This document shows positions 36,382-44,605 of a stretch of DNA of 46,544 nt, one piece after another. The position numbers and the translations under genes are program-made. Under the pieces are notes generated by a model, which worked only from the letters and a program-made list of their open reading frames with translations, did no database searches and was not told the DNA's origin. The stretch is from an uncultured Pelagibacteraceae bacterium (GTDB taxonomy: Bacteria; Pseudomonadota; Alphaproteobacteria; Pelagibacterales; Pelagibacteraceae), in contig CACKFS010000001.1 of the NCBI GenBank assembly GCA_902599575.1, positions 1-46,544 on the forward strand, written 5' to 3'. Every line of letters starts with the position of its first letter. The stretch's first letter is position 1.

Positions 36382-36921
36382 TTATTTAGCCTTTTTAGTG
36401 CTATCTTCTTTAAGACTCTCATCTTTTTTTAAAGACGGAGATTTATCATCCTCAGGAGTTTCTACTTTATCATCTTTTGTTGTCTGTTTAACAACATTTT
36501 CCTCTGTTACTCCCTCAGGTTTTGTCTCTATATCAATACCGATTTTCTTTTTAATTTTTTCAGCAATTTTTGCTGATTTCCCTGTTCTGTCTCTTAAGTA
36601 GTATAGTTTAGCTCTTCTTACTTTTCCAGATCTTATGACTTTAATAGTATCAACAATTGGACTAAAGAGTGCAAATGTTCTTTCAACTCCTTCGCCAAAT
36701 GATATTTTTCTTACTGTAAATGAAGAGTTAATGTCTCTATTTTTTTTTGCTATACAAACGCCCTCAAAATATTGAATTCTTTCTCTCTTTCCTTCTGTAA
36801 TTCTAACACCAACTTTAATAATATCTCCAGGAAAGAAATCTGGTAATTTTTTTTCTGCTGAGATTTTCTTTACGTTCTCTCTATTTATTTCTTCAATATT
36901 TTTCATTTGTATGTTTATCAA
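36382..36921 (-). CDS. rplS: 50S ribosomal protein L19 with extended charged C-terminus
   Basis: [59 protein letters not shown]; about 50-residue low-complexity tail. Confidence 0.97.
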   Translation of the reverse strand: MINIQMKNIEEINRENVKKISAEKKLPDFFPGDIIKVGVRITEGKRERIQYFEGVCIAKKNRDINSSFTVRKISFGEGVERTFALFSPIVDTIKVIRSGKVRRAKLYYLRDRTGKSAKIAEKIKKKIGIDIETKPEGVTEENVVKQTTKDDKVETPEDDKSPSLKKDESLKEDSTKKAK

Positions 36922-36922
36922 T

Positions 36923-37609
36923 TTAATTCTTTTTATATTTTTGCCACAAGTCTGGTCTTCGGTGGCGTGTTATAGCCTCTGATTGAGATAAACGCCAGTC
37001 TTTAATTTTGCTATGATCTCCTGATAAAAGCACCTCAGGAACTGGTGTTTTTTCCCATATTTGTGGTTTTGTATACTGAGGATACTCCAATAAACCATTT
37101 TCAAAACTTTCGTCTTTATACGAATTTTCATTTCCTAGAACACCCGGCACAAGTCTTAATATGCTATCCAAAATTACGTATGCAGCTGTCTCGCCACCTG
37201 ATAAAATGTAGTCCCCAATACTGATCTCTTCAATACCTCTGGACTCTATGACTCTTTGGTCAATTCCTTCAAAATGACCACAAAGAATATTTATTTTTTT
37301 TTCGTTCAAAAATTTTTTTGCTTTATTTTGATCAAAAGTCTTTCCTTTAGGTGTTAAATAAATAATTTTTTCATTTTTTTTTAAATTTTGATCTAGTGCT
37401 TTTGCAACTACATCAGGTTTTAAAACCATTCCTTCACCACCTCCGTAAGGAGTATCATCTACTGTTTTATGCTTATCCTTTGCGTAGTCTCTAATATTGA
37501 TTACATCCAAGTTCCACAAACTTTTCTCAATTGCTCTTCCATATATACTTTTGCTTAGAATTCCTGGAAAAAAGTCTGGATATAAAGTGAATATTTTTAC
37601 TTGAAACAT
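36923..37609 (-). CDS. trmD: tRNA (guanine-N1-)-methyltransferase
   Basis: [59 protein letters not shown]. Confidence 0.98.
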   Translation of the reverse strand: MFQVKIFTLYPDFFPGILSKSIYGRAIEKSLWNLDVINIRDYAKDKHKTVDDTPYGGGEGMVLKPDVVAKALDQNLKKNEKIIYLTPKGKTFDQNKAKKFLNEKKINILCGHFEGIDQRVIESRGIEEISIGDYILSGGETAAYVILDSILRLVPGVLGNENSYKDESFENGLLEYPQYTKPQIWEKTPVPEVLLSGDHSKIKDWRLSQSEAITRHRRPDLWQKYKKN

Positions 37610-38124
37610 TATTTTTTATTTTCCTCTGCCTTTGGAGATTCTTTTGGAGCATCAGCTTTTTTCTCTTCTGCCTTCGGAGCTTCTTTTGGAACATCAGCTT
37701 TTTTCTCTTCTGCCTTTGGAGCTTCTTTTGGAGCATCAGCTTTTTTCTCTTCTGCCTTTGGAGCTTCTTTTGGAGCATCATTTTTTTTATCCTCTTTTTT
37801 TTCAGCACCAGCATCTTGTTTTTTTCTATCTTTTTTTGGAATAGCCTTGTTGGGATTATTACCAGCTGCAGGCATTTCAATTAATTTATTCTCCCCTAAA
37901 ATTCTTGCAACTCTAGTAGTTGGTTTTGCTCCTTGACTTAACCAATATTTAATTCTTTCAGATTCAAGACCTACTCTATCTTTTTTATCTTTTGGTAACA
38001 GTGGATTGAAATATCCTAGTTTTTCTATAAATCTTCCATCTCTTGGAAATCTGCTGTCTGCTACAACTATCTTATATACTGGTCTTTTTTTTGTACCGCC
38101 CATTGATAATCTAAGTTTTAACAT
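37609..38124 (-). CDS. rpsP: 30S ribosomal protein S16 with repetitive C-terminal extension
   Basis: [42 protein letters not shown], then a Lys/Glu/Ala/Pro repeat tail. Confidence 0.97.
   Translation of the reverse strand: MLKLRLSMGGTKKRPVYKIVVADSRFPRDGRFIEKLGYFNPLLPKDKKDRVGLESERIKYWLSQGAKPTTRVARILGENKLIEMPAAGNNPNKAIPKKDRKKQDAGAEKKEDKKNDAPKEAPKAEEKKADAPKEAPKAEEKKADVPKEAPKAEEKKADAPKESPKAEENKK
37615..37782 (-). repeat. 42-nt (14-aa) tandem repeat encoding ([14 protein letters not shown])n in the rpsP tail
   Basis: About four near-identical 42-nt units on the + strand: ttttttctcttctgcctttggagcttcttttggagcatcagc, at about 37615-37656, 37657-37698, 37699-37740 and 37741-37782. Confidence 0.92.
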
Positions 38125-38137
38125 TTTTTCTCCTTTA

Positions 38138-39496
38138 TTATTTTAATTGATTGAAGAGTTCTGGTGGCAATCCTTTATCCATTAACCCTTTTGTGTTTCC
38201 TTTTGACATTTTTTTCATCATGTCAGACATCATTTTAAATTGTTTTAACAATTTATTGATAGTGGCAATATCTGTACCAGAGCCATTAGCAATTCTTTTT
38301 TTTCTAGATCCATTTATTATTTTAGGATTATCTCTTTCTTGTTTTGTCATTGACAATATTACTGCCTCATTTTGGGTTATAATTTTTTCATCAACGCCTG
38401 CTTGATCCATTTGTGATTTTAATTTTGAGACACCTGGTAAAAAAGACATTACTCCCTCTATACCACCCATTTTTTTCATTTGTCTTAATTGTGTTAAATA
38501 ATCATCTAGTGAAAATTGTCCTTTTTTTAAAGTTTCTTCAGCTTCTTTTAATTTTTCTTCGTCGATGTCTTGTGCTGCTTTCTCAACTAGAGAAACGATA
38601 TCTCCCATGCCTAAAATTCTATTTGCAATCCTGTCAGGGTGAAAAATTTCTAGATTTTCAATTTTTTCTCCTATTCCTAAAAATTTGATTGGCACATTAG
38701 CAACATGTTTCATACTAAGTGCTGCACCACCTCTTCCATCTCCATCAGCACGTGTTAAAATTATTCCTGTAAGTTTTACTGTATTTCCAAATTCCTTTGC
38801 AACATTAGCAGCTACTTGGCCAGTAAGTGAATCAGCAACCAGTATTGTTTCAGTTGGTTTTATGACTTCCTCTATTTGTTTTATTTCACTCATCATCTGT
38901 AAATCGATTTGTGTTCTTCCAGCGGTATCAAAAATAATAACATCTGAGCCATTAAGGTTTGCAGCCGTTAAGGCTCTTCTGCAAATATCCGTGGGTGTTT
39001 GACCTTCTATTATTGGCAGTGTTTGAATATTATTTTGCTCGCCAAGAACTTTTAATTGGTCTTGAGCAGCAGGACGATAGATATCTAAACTTGCCATCAT
39101 GATCTTTTTTTTGTTATTTTTTTCTAAAAATTTAGATAATTTTGCGGTACTAGTTGTCTTACCAGATCCTTGGAGGCCTACCATCATAATTGAAATTGGT
39201 GGATTAGATTTTAAATTAATTTCTTGATTTTTATCACCTAAGAAATTTACAAGCTCGTCATAAACAATTTTTACAACCATCTGCCCAGGAGCTGTTGATC
39301 TTAGAATTTCTTTCCCTAAAACTTTTGGTTTAACATTATTGATAAATTCTTTTGTGACGTCTAAAGAAACATCTGCTTCTAATAGAGCTTGTCTTATTAA
39401 TCTTAAACCATCATCAACCTGACCTTCATCAAGTGATGGTGATTTTTTAAATCTTTCGAGTATACCCTCGAATTTATTTGTTAAATTTTCAAACAT
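38138..39496 (-). CDS. ffh: Signal recognition particle GTPase Ffh
   Basis: [18 protein letters not shown]1 [38 protein letters not shown]; Met-rich M domain. Confidence 0.98.
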   Translation of the reverse strand: MFENLTNKFEGILERFKKSPSLDEGQVDDGLRLIRQALLEADVSLDVTKEFINNVKPKVLGKEILRSTAPGQMVVKIVYDELVNFLGDKNQEINLKSNPPISIMMVGLQGSGKTTSTAKLSKFLEKNNKKKIMMASLDIYRPAAQDQLKVLGEQNNIQTLPIIEGQTPTDICRRALTAANLNGSDVIIFDTAGRTQIDLQMMSEIKQIEEVIKPTETILVADSLTGQVAANVAKEFGNTVKLTGIILTRADGDGRGGAALSMKHVANVPIKFLGIGEKIENLEIFHPDRIANRILGMGDIVSLVEKAAQDIDEEKLKEAEETLKKGQFSLDDYLTQLRQMKKMGGIEGVMSFLPGVSKLKSQMDQAGVDEKIITQNEAVILSMTKQERDNPKIINGSRKKRIANGSGTDIATINKLLKQFKMMSDMMKKMSKGNTKGLMDKGLPPELFNQLK

Positions 39497-39497
39497 A

Positions 39498-39515
39498 TTA
39501 TAATCCAGCAGTCAT
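39498..39515 (-). CDS. Candidate upstream mini-ORF (MTAGL*) in the ffh leader
   Basis: Minus strand ATG ACT GCT GGA TTA TAA, with one nucleotide between its stop and the ffh ATG; no strong Shine-Dalgarno. Confidence 0.3.
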   Translation of the reverse strand: MTAGL

Positions 39516-39517
39516 CG

Positions 39518-39595
39518 CACCAGTGGGCGAACCCTCGCTGACTGGTGTCGATCTCTTTGTTTCCAAAGACACCGCAAAATGCTGTTTTTTTGCGG
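39518..39595 (-). ncRNA. Candidate structured cis-regulatory RNA in the ffh 5' leader (three hairpins)
   Basis: Minus-strand RNA: CCGCAAAA-aaacagca-TTTTGCGG (39595-39572); GGTGT-CTTTG-GAAA-CAAAG-agatcg-ACACC (39573-39544); CACCAGT-cagcga-GGG-TTCG-CCC-ACTGGTG (39547-39518). Locally GC-richer than its surroundings. Confidence 0.6.
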
Positions 39596-39615
39596 AAGTG
39601 GTGAGAAACTATAAT
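39587..39615 (+). promoter_or_regulatory. Possible promoter for dapF-ftsY; the -10 is near-palindromic and may also serve the ffh strand
   Basis: Perfect TATAAT (39610-39615), weak -35 TTTTTG (39587-39592) with 17-nt spacer; CTATAATAG reads CTATTATAG on the minus strand. Confidence 0.4.
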
Positions 39616-39655
39616 AGAGGTTCAAAAAGTCAATAAATAAGTTAAGTATAAATAT

Positions 39656-40468
39656 ATGGATTTTAAAGCATATAAAATGGATGGTTTAGGAAATGACTTT
39701 GTTATTATCGATCAAAGAGATAGTGACTTTGAATTAAATAAGTCTCAAATAAAAAGTATTTGTGACAGAAAAAAAATTGGTTGCGATCAACTAATTTTAG
39801 TTAAAAAAAGTGAAAAAGTTGATGCTTATTTAATTTTTAAAAATTCTGATGGATCCGACTCAGCAGCTTGTGGTAACGGTACGAGATGTGTAGCAAGCCT
39901 TTTGTCAAAAGAAAATGCTAAAAGTGAAATCACATTTGAAACAGAGAGCGGTATTCTAAAATCTAAAATCTTAAATGAGAATAATATCCAAACTAATATT
40001 GGAATTCCTAAAACAAATTGGAATGAAATACCTTTAGCAAAAGAAGTAGATACAAAGAATGTTGAAATTAAAATAGATAATCTTAACCTTTCAGGGACAG
40101 CAGTGAATGTTGGAAATCCGCATATAATTTTTTTTACTGAAGATTTAGATAAAATTCAAATAAAAGATATAGGGCCTAAAATTGAAAGTAATTCTTTGTT
40201 TCCAGAAAAAGTAAACGTGACATTTGCAAAAAAAATTAATGATAAACATTTTAAGGTTTTACATTGGGAAAGAGGAGCAGGCTTGACTAAAGCTTGTGGT
40301 ACTGCTGCGTGTGCTACAGCAATTGCGGGTGAAATAAATAAAGTTTCAATTTATCCTACTGAAATTGAATTTAAATTAGGAAAGATCAAAATAAATAAGG
40401 ACGTTAATGGAAATATCCTTATGGAAGGAAATGTATCTAATATAGAAAAAATTAATTTAAACCTATGA
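39656..40468 (+). CDS. dapF: Diaminopimelate epimerase
   Basis: YKMDGLGNDFVIID, NSDGSDSAACGNGTRCVA, WERGAGLTKACGTAACATA. Confidence 0.98.
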   Translation: MDFKAYKMDGLGNDFVIIDQRDSDFELNKSQIKSICDRKKIGCDQLILVKKSEKVDAYLIFKNSDGSDSAACGNGTRCVASLLSKENAKSEITFETESGILKSKILNENNIQTNIGIPKTNWNEIPLAKEVDTKNVEIKIDNLNLSGTAVNVGNPHIIFFTEDLDKIQIKDIGPKIESNSLFPEKVNVTFAKKINDKHFKVLHWERGAGLTKACGTAACATAIAGEINKVSIYPTEIEFKLGKIKINKDVNGNILMEGNVSNIEKINLNL

Positions 40469-41385
40469 TAAATATTTTTAAAAAATTTAAAGATGGTTTA
40501 AAAAAAACTACTTCAAATTTTTCTAAAGGTATTAAAGAAATCATAATTAACAAAGAAATTGGAGATAAAGAATTAGAAAAAATTGAAGAATTTTTGATTC
40601 AATCAGATGTAGGGGTAAAAGCATCTTCAGAAATTAGAGAGGAAATTTCTAACCGTAAAATTGATCCAAGTAAGAACGAACTTGAAGAGATTCAAAATAT
40701 TATAAATAATTACATAAACTCTTTATTGAAACCTTTAGAAAACAAAAATTTTTTTAGTAAAACTGAAGCGAGAAAAGCAGTTCTTATCTCTGGAGTAAAT
40801 GGTGTAGGCAAAACCACAACAATTGCAAAAATGTCAAAACTTTATAAATCAAATCATAATGAAGTAATTTTTGCAGCTTGTGACACATTTAGAGCAGCAG
40901 CAATTGATCAGCTGGAGAGATGGTCAAAAAAATTAAGTTGCGAAATAATTAAGTCCGAACCAGGAAGTGATCCTGCATCCGTTGCCTATAAGGCTATGGA
41001 GTTTGCAAAGAACAATAATATAGATATTACTTTAATAGATACAGCGGGTAGATTGCAAAATAAAAAAAATTTAATGGATGAATTTAAAAAGATTGGAAAT
41101 GTAATAAAAAAAATAGATGAGAAAGCGCCACAAGATGTAATTTTAGTCTTAGACGCTACGTCTGGTCAAAACGCTATAAATCAAGTCGAAGAATTCAATA
41201 AGATTATACCAATCACAGGGTTAATTATGACCAAACTTGATGGTACAGCAAAAGGTGGTATTTTAATTGCAGTTTCTAAAAAATTTCAGTTACCGATTAT
41301 CGCTTTGGGGTTTGGTGAAAAAGAGGATGATCTTCAAATCTTTGATAGTGAAAGTTTTTCTAAAAATTTCATTAATTTTAATTGA
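40465..41385 (+). CDS. ftsY: Signal recognition particle receptor FtsY
   Basis: GVNGVGKTTTIAKMSKLY, ACDTFRAAAIDQLERWS, DTAGRLQNKKNLMDE, TKLDGTAKGGILIAVSKKFQLPI; short N-terminus. Confidence 0.97.
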   Translation: MINIFKKFKDGLKKTTSNFSKGIKEIIINKEIGDKELEKIEEFLIQSDVGVKASSEIREEISNRKIDPSKNELEEIQNIINNYINSLLKPLENKNFFSKTEARKAVLISGVNGVGKTTTIAKMSKLYKSNHNEVIFAACDTFRAAAIDQLERWSKKLSCEIIKSEPGSDPASVAYKAMEFAKNNNIDITLIDTAGRLQNKKNLMDEFKKIGNVIKKIDEKAPQDVILVLDATSGQNAINQVEEFNKIIPITGLIMTKLDGTAKGGILIAVSKKFQLPIIALGFGEKEDDLQIFDSESFSKNFINFN

Positions 41386-41388
41386 TCA

Positions 41389-42198
41389 CTATATAATTTT
41401 TAAAAAATTTTTAATTTTTTCTAACAACTCTTCATCAAATTCCATCATATGGTCATCACCTTTTCTAAAATAACTTAACTTGGGTTCAGAAAACTTTTCG
41501 AACATTTCTTTTCCCATGCTGAAAGGGACAATTTTATCTTTGTCACCATGCATTACCATTTTAGGAAAATTTATTTTATCAATTTTTTTTATCGATTCGT
41601 ATTTATCTTTCAAAAGTATTTTTACTGGTAAATATGGATAATATATTTTTGATAATTTAATCATTGATGTAAAAGGTGACTCTAAAATTATTCCTGCAAA
41701 ATTATGTTTTGATGCTAAATCAACAGCCACTGCTGTTCCTAACGACTCGCCGTATAAAATTATGTCTTTGTCAGATACACCAATATTATTTAACCATTTT
41801 TTTGCTGCCTCAGAATCTTTGTAAAGACCGATTTCATTCGGTTCACCCTTATTACCACTAAATCCTCTGTAAGCTATAATCAAATAGTTTAAATCAAGTT
41901 TTGAAATATCGTTTAATTTATAAATTCTATTTTGAAGATTTCCTGCATTACCATGAAAAAAGAGCAATGTTTTAAATTTTTTATTTTTTACATGATGCCA
42001 GCCTAAAAGTTTAAAATCTGAATTAATATAAACTTTTTCAATTTTATGATTTAATTGATTTTCCTCAAGATAGTTATTTTCATTAGGGTGATACATTAAT
42101 TTTCTCTGTGAAAGAAAAATAACAATTACAACCACTAGATAAATGACTGTTAAAGCTATAGCTGAATTTAAAATTATCATTGAAATTTTCTTATACAT
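41389..42198 (-). CDS. Membrane-anchored alpha/beta hydrolase (BEM46/ABHD13-17-like)
   Basis: N-terminal TM, LLFFHGNAGNLQNRIYKL, YRGFSGNKGEPNEIGLYKDSEAA, GESLGTAVAVDLAS, HGDKDKIVP. Confidence 0.87.
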   Translation of the reverse strand: MYKKISMIILNSAIALTVIYLVVVIVIFLSQRKLMYHPNENNYLEENQLNHKIEKVYINSDFKLLGWHHVKNKKFKTLLFFHGNAGNLQNRIYKLNDISKLDLNYLIIAYRGFSGNKGEPNEIGLYKDSEAAKKWLNNIGVSDKDIILYGESLGTAVAVDLASKHNFAGIILESPFTSMIKLSKIYYPYLPVKILLKDKYESIKKIDKINFPKMVMHGDKDKIVPFSMGKEMFEKFSEPKLSYFRKGDDHMMEFDEELLEKIKNFLKII

Positions 42199-43084
42199 TT
42201 TTTTTTTTATATTTTACTAAATAAACACCTAAAAATACTAATATTGTTCCATATACATGGAAAGTTTTTAAATTTTCACCAAAAAACAAAATTCCATAAA
42301 AAGCACCATACACAGTAAAAAGATATAAAGTGAAACCAGTTGTAGTTGCTCCTAAATATCTTTGAGCATAGGTATACAAGGAAAATGCAATTATCCCTGG
42401 TGAGACTGCAGCAAATATTACCCAAATTATAAAGTTTGTATCAAACGTAGTACTTTTTACAAAAATTTCTTCAGTCAGATAAAAAGGTAATAAACTTAAA
42501 GCACCAAATAAAGATATTAGTGTAAAACGTTCAAATACTTTAAGCGATGACTTCCAATAAAATAGAAATATAGAGTATAAAGCCCAACCAATAGATGCTC
42601 CTAACATCCAGAGATCACCTTTGGTAAACATTAGTTCAATTAATGCTAAATAATCTCCTTTGATAATAATAATTATAACTCCCAATAAACATGATATTAG
42701 TCCTATTATTTTAAGTAAATTCATTTTTTCTTTAAAAAAAAAATAGCTTATTAAAATTATAAAAATTGGAGAAGAAGTATAAATTATACCCATATTTATT
42801 ATTGTCGTAGTTTGACCTGCAATAAATGGAAAAGCTCCACAAACTCCGCATCCCATAAAACCCAAAAAAAACAATTTCTTATATTCTTTAAGTATAATTT
42901 TTTTTTTAGAAAAAATTGTGTAATTAAAAATTAGAAGAATTAAAAAAACTGTTAACCACCGCCAAAAAGCAAGAGATATTGGCGGTATGTATTCAACTCC
43001 ACCTCTTGCAACTACAAGATTGCTTGCCATAAATATTGGTTGAATTACTAATAAAGAATAAGCTAGAAGCTCTTTTTTAATCAC
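42191..43084 (-). CDS. EamA/DMT superfamily permease
   Basis: 297 aa, about 10 hydrophobic segments, duplicated EamA-type architecture, C-terminal FFGENLKTFHVYGTILVFLGVYLV. Confidence 0.87.
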   Translation of the reverse strand: MIKKELLAYSLLVIQPIFMASNLVVARGGVEYIPPISLAFWRWLTVFLILLIFNYTIFSKKKIILKEYKKLFFLGFMGCGVCGAFPFIAGQTTTIINMGIIYTSSPIFIILISYFFFKEKMNLLKIIGLISCLLGVIIIIIKGDYLALIELMFTKGDLWMLGASIGWALYSIFLFYWKSSLKVFERFTLISLFGALSLLPFYLTEEIFVKSTTFDTNFIIWVIFAAVSPGIIAFSLYTYAQRYLGATTTGFTLYLFTVYGAFYGILFFGENLKTFHVYGTILVFLGVYLVKYKKKNV

Positions 43085-43092
43085 GAAACGTG

Positions 43093-43269
43093 TTATGATT
43101 TATCGAAAAAAGATTCGTATATCATCATTACTATCGCTATACCCATTAAGATATATACTGGCAAAACATCCAAAAAACCAATCATCATAGATCTTGTTAG
43201 TGTTGTTGCGAGTCCAACTAAAAAAAATATTGCAAAACTTAGACCAATAATAACTGTGATTTTATTCAT
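43093..43269 (-). CDS. Small two-helix membrane protein, 58 aa, not in the supplied ORF track
   Basis: ATG at 43269, stop at 43093-43095: MNKITVIIGLSFAIFFLVGLATTLTRSMMIGFLDVLPVYILMGIAIVMMIYESFFDKS; overlaps the amidase 3' end by 8 nt and fills the gap to the DMT gene. Confidence 0.7.
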   Translation of the reverse strand: MNKITVIIGLSFAIFFLVGLATTLTRSMMIGFLDVLPVYILMGIAIVMMIYESFFDKS

Positions 43270-44599
43270 TAAATTTTTTGCTCTCCTTTTCCAGCCAGTT
43301 AGCTACACCTAAAAATCTGTTATCGTCATGCCTGTCGCCAACTAATTGTACACCTAATGGTAAATTATTTTCTCCTTGAAGTAAAGGTAGAGAAATTGCT
43401 GGTGTATGCATATACGACCATACTCTATTAAAATCAGCACTTCCTGTACTTTTTAAACCTTTATCAGCTACACCAGTACTACATGGACTTAACACTCCAT
43501 GATAATCTTCGAATACCTCTTTATAAGACTCATAACTCCTCTCCATAAAGTCAACGGCATCTAAATATTCTTTAGCAGAATGCTTCATACCTTTTGAAAT
43601 AGCTGATTGCATTTCCTTTGAAAGTTTTGATTTTGACTTTTTGTAATAAACTTGAAAGTTATTAGCTAAATCAGTTTCATGTATTAATCTGTGGTATTTG
43701 TCTATATCCTTAAAGTATGAAGGAGTATCAAATACTTCAATATTTTTTTTAAAAGATTTTATAAAATATTCAAATGCCTCTCTAGATTTTTTATCAACTT
43801 TCTTCCAACTATCTGTCTTATAAAAAATAAACTTTGGATCAAACATAGGTCCTTTTTTACACTCGTCTAACATAAATTCTGAGGAATAATGTATGGTCGC
43901 TTTATCGTAAGAATCTTTTTTGATTAACACCTTTGCAAGTAAAGCAACATCCTCTACGGTTCTTCCAAAAACTCCTATATGGTCAAGATTATATGAAGTT
44001 CTTAAAACACCATTACGTGAAATTAATCCATAACTCGGTTTGTAACCAACGACACCACAATAAGACGCTGGTCTAATCACTGAACCTCCTGTTTGAGAAC
44101 CAATTGATAAAGGCGCCATATGAGAAGCTATAACAGCTGCCGACCCACTAGAAGATCCACCTGGAGTTCTTGAATAATCGTGAGGATTTGTTGTTTTAGG
44201 TGGAGCAAGGTAAGCTAATTCAGAAGTATTAGTTTTTCCCATGATTAATGCTCCTGCTGATTTTAGTAAATCTACTATCTCTGCATTTTGTGATTCTGTT
44301 TTGCCTTTTCTTAAAATAGTTCCACACTCTGTAGGCATGTCATAAGTTCCGATTATATCTTTTAGTGCTACCGGAATTCCGTGAAGAGGGCCTACGGGTT
44401 TGCCCGACCTTCTATGATTGTCTGCCTCTTCTGCTTTTTCTAGAAGTAGTTTTTTATCAAAATGGGCCCAAGCTTTTACATCTTTTTCAAATTTTTCTAT
44501 TTGCTCAATGTATGATTTACACAAATCAACAGAGTTTAGATCAGATTTTTTTATTTTTTCTGCTATTTCAGAGACAGTTAATTGAAATATATTGGACAT
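43262..44599 (-). CDS. Amidase signature family hydrolase
   Basis: Ser-cisSer-Lys elements GIPVALKDIIG, RTPGGSSSGSAAVIAS, GSQTGGSVIRPASYCGVVGYKPSYG; 445 aa. Confidence 0.93.
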   Translation of the reverse strand: MSNIFQLTVSEIAEKIKKSDLNSVDLCKSYIEQIEKFEKDVKAWAHFDKKLLLEKAEEADNHRRSGKPVGPLHGIPVALKDIIGTYDMPTECGTILRKGKTESQNAEIVDLLKSAGALIMGKTNTSELAYLAPPKTTNPHDYSRTPGGSSSGSAAVIASHMAPLSIGSQTGGSVIRPASYCGVVGYKPSYGLISRNGVLRTSYNLDHIGVFGRTVEDVALLAKVLIKKDSYDKATIHYSSEFMLDECKKGPMFDPKFIFYKTDSWKKVDKKSREAFEYFIKSFKKNIEVFDTPSYFKDIDKYHRLIHETDLANNFQVYYKKSKSKLSKEMQSAISKGMKHSAKEYLDAVDFMERSYESYKEVFEDYHGVLSPCSTGVADKGLKSTGSADFNRVWSYMHTPAISLPLLQGENNLPLGVQLVGDRHDDNRFLGVANWLEKESKKFNE

Positions 44600-44605
44600 T
44601 AAAAT

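Noticed and set aside
37527-37936. Overlapping open frames in the rpsP repeat (117 aa minus, 111 aa and 70 aa plus)
   Set aside because: They are open because the 42-nt unit is a multiple of three and stop-free in other frames; the proteins are pure repeat echoes and have no independent support
39518-39547. TTCG-containing hairpin considered as a tRNA T-arm
   Set aside because: GGTTCGCCC looks T-arm-like, but there is no acceptor, D or anticodon arm in register; it is better explained as a UUCG-capped hairpin
39572-39595. CCGCAAAA...TTTTGCGG considered as an intrinsic terminator
   Set aside because: No downstream poly-T tract on either strand, and it lies upstream of two divergent genes, not after a gene
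39497-39650. Intergenic region considered as SRP (4.5S) RNA, because it lies between ffh and dapF-ftsY
   Set aside because: The conserved domain IV motif (GGTCAGG...GGAAGCAGCC) is absent on both strands
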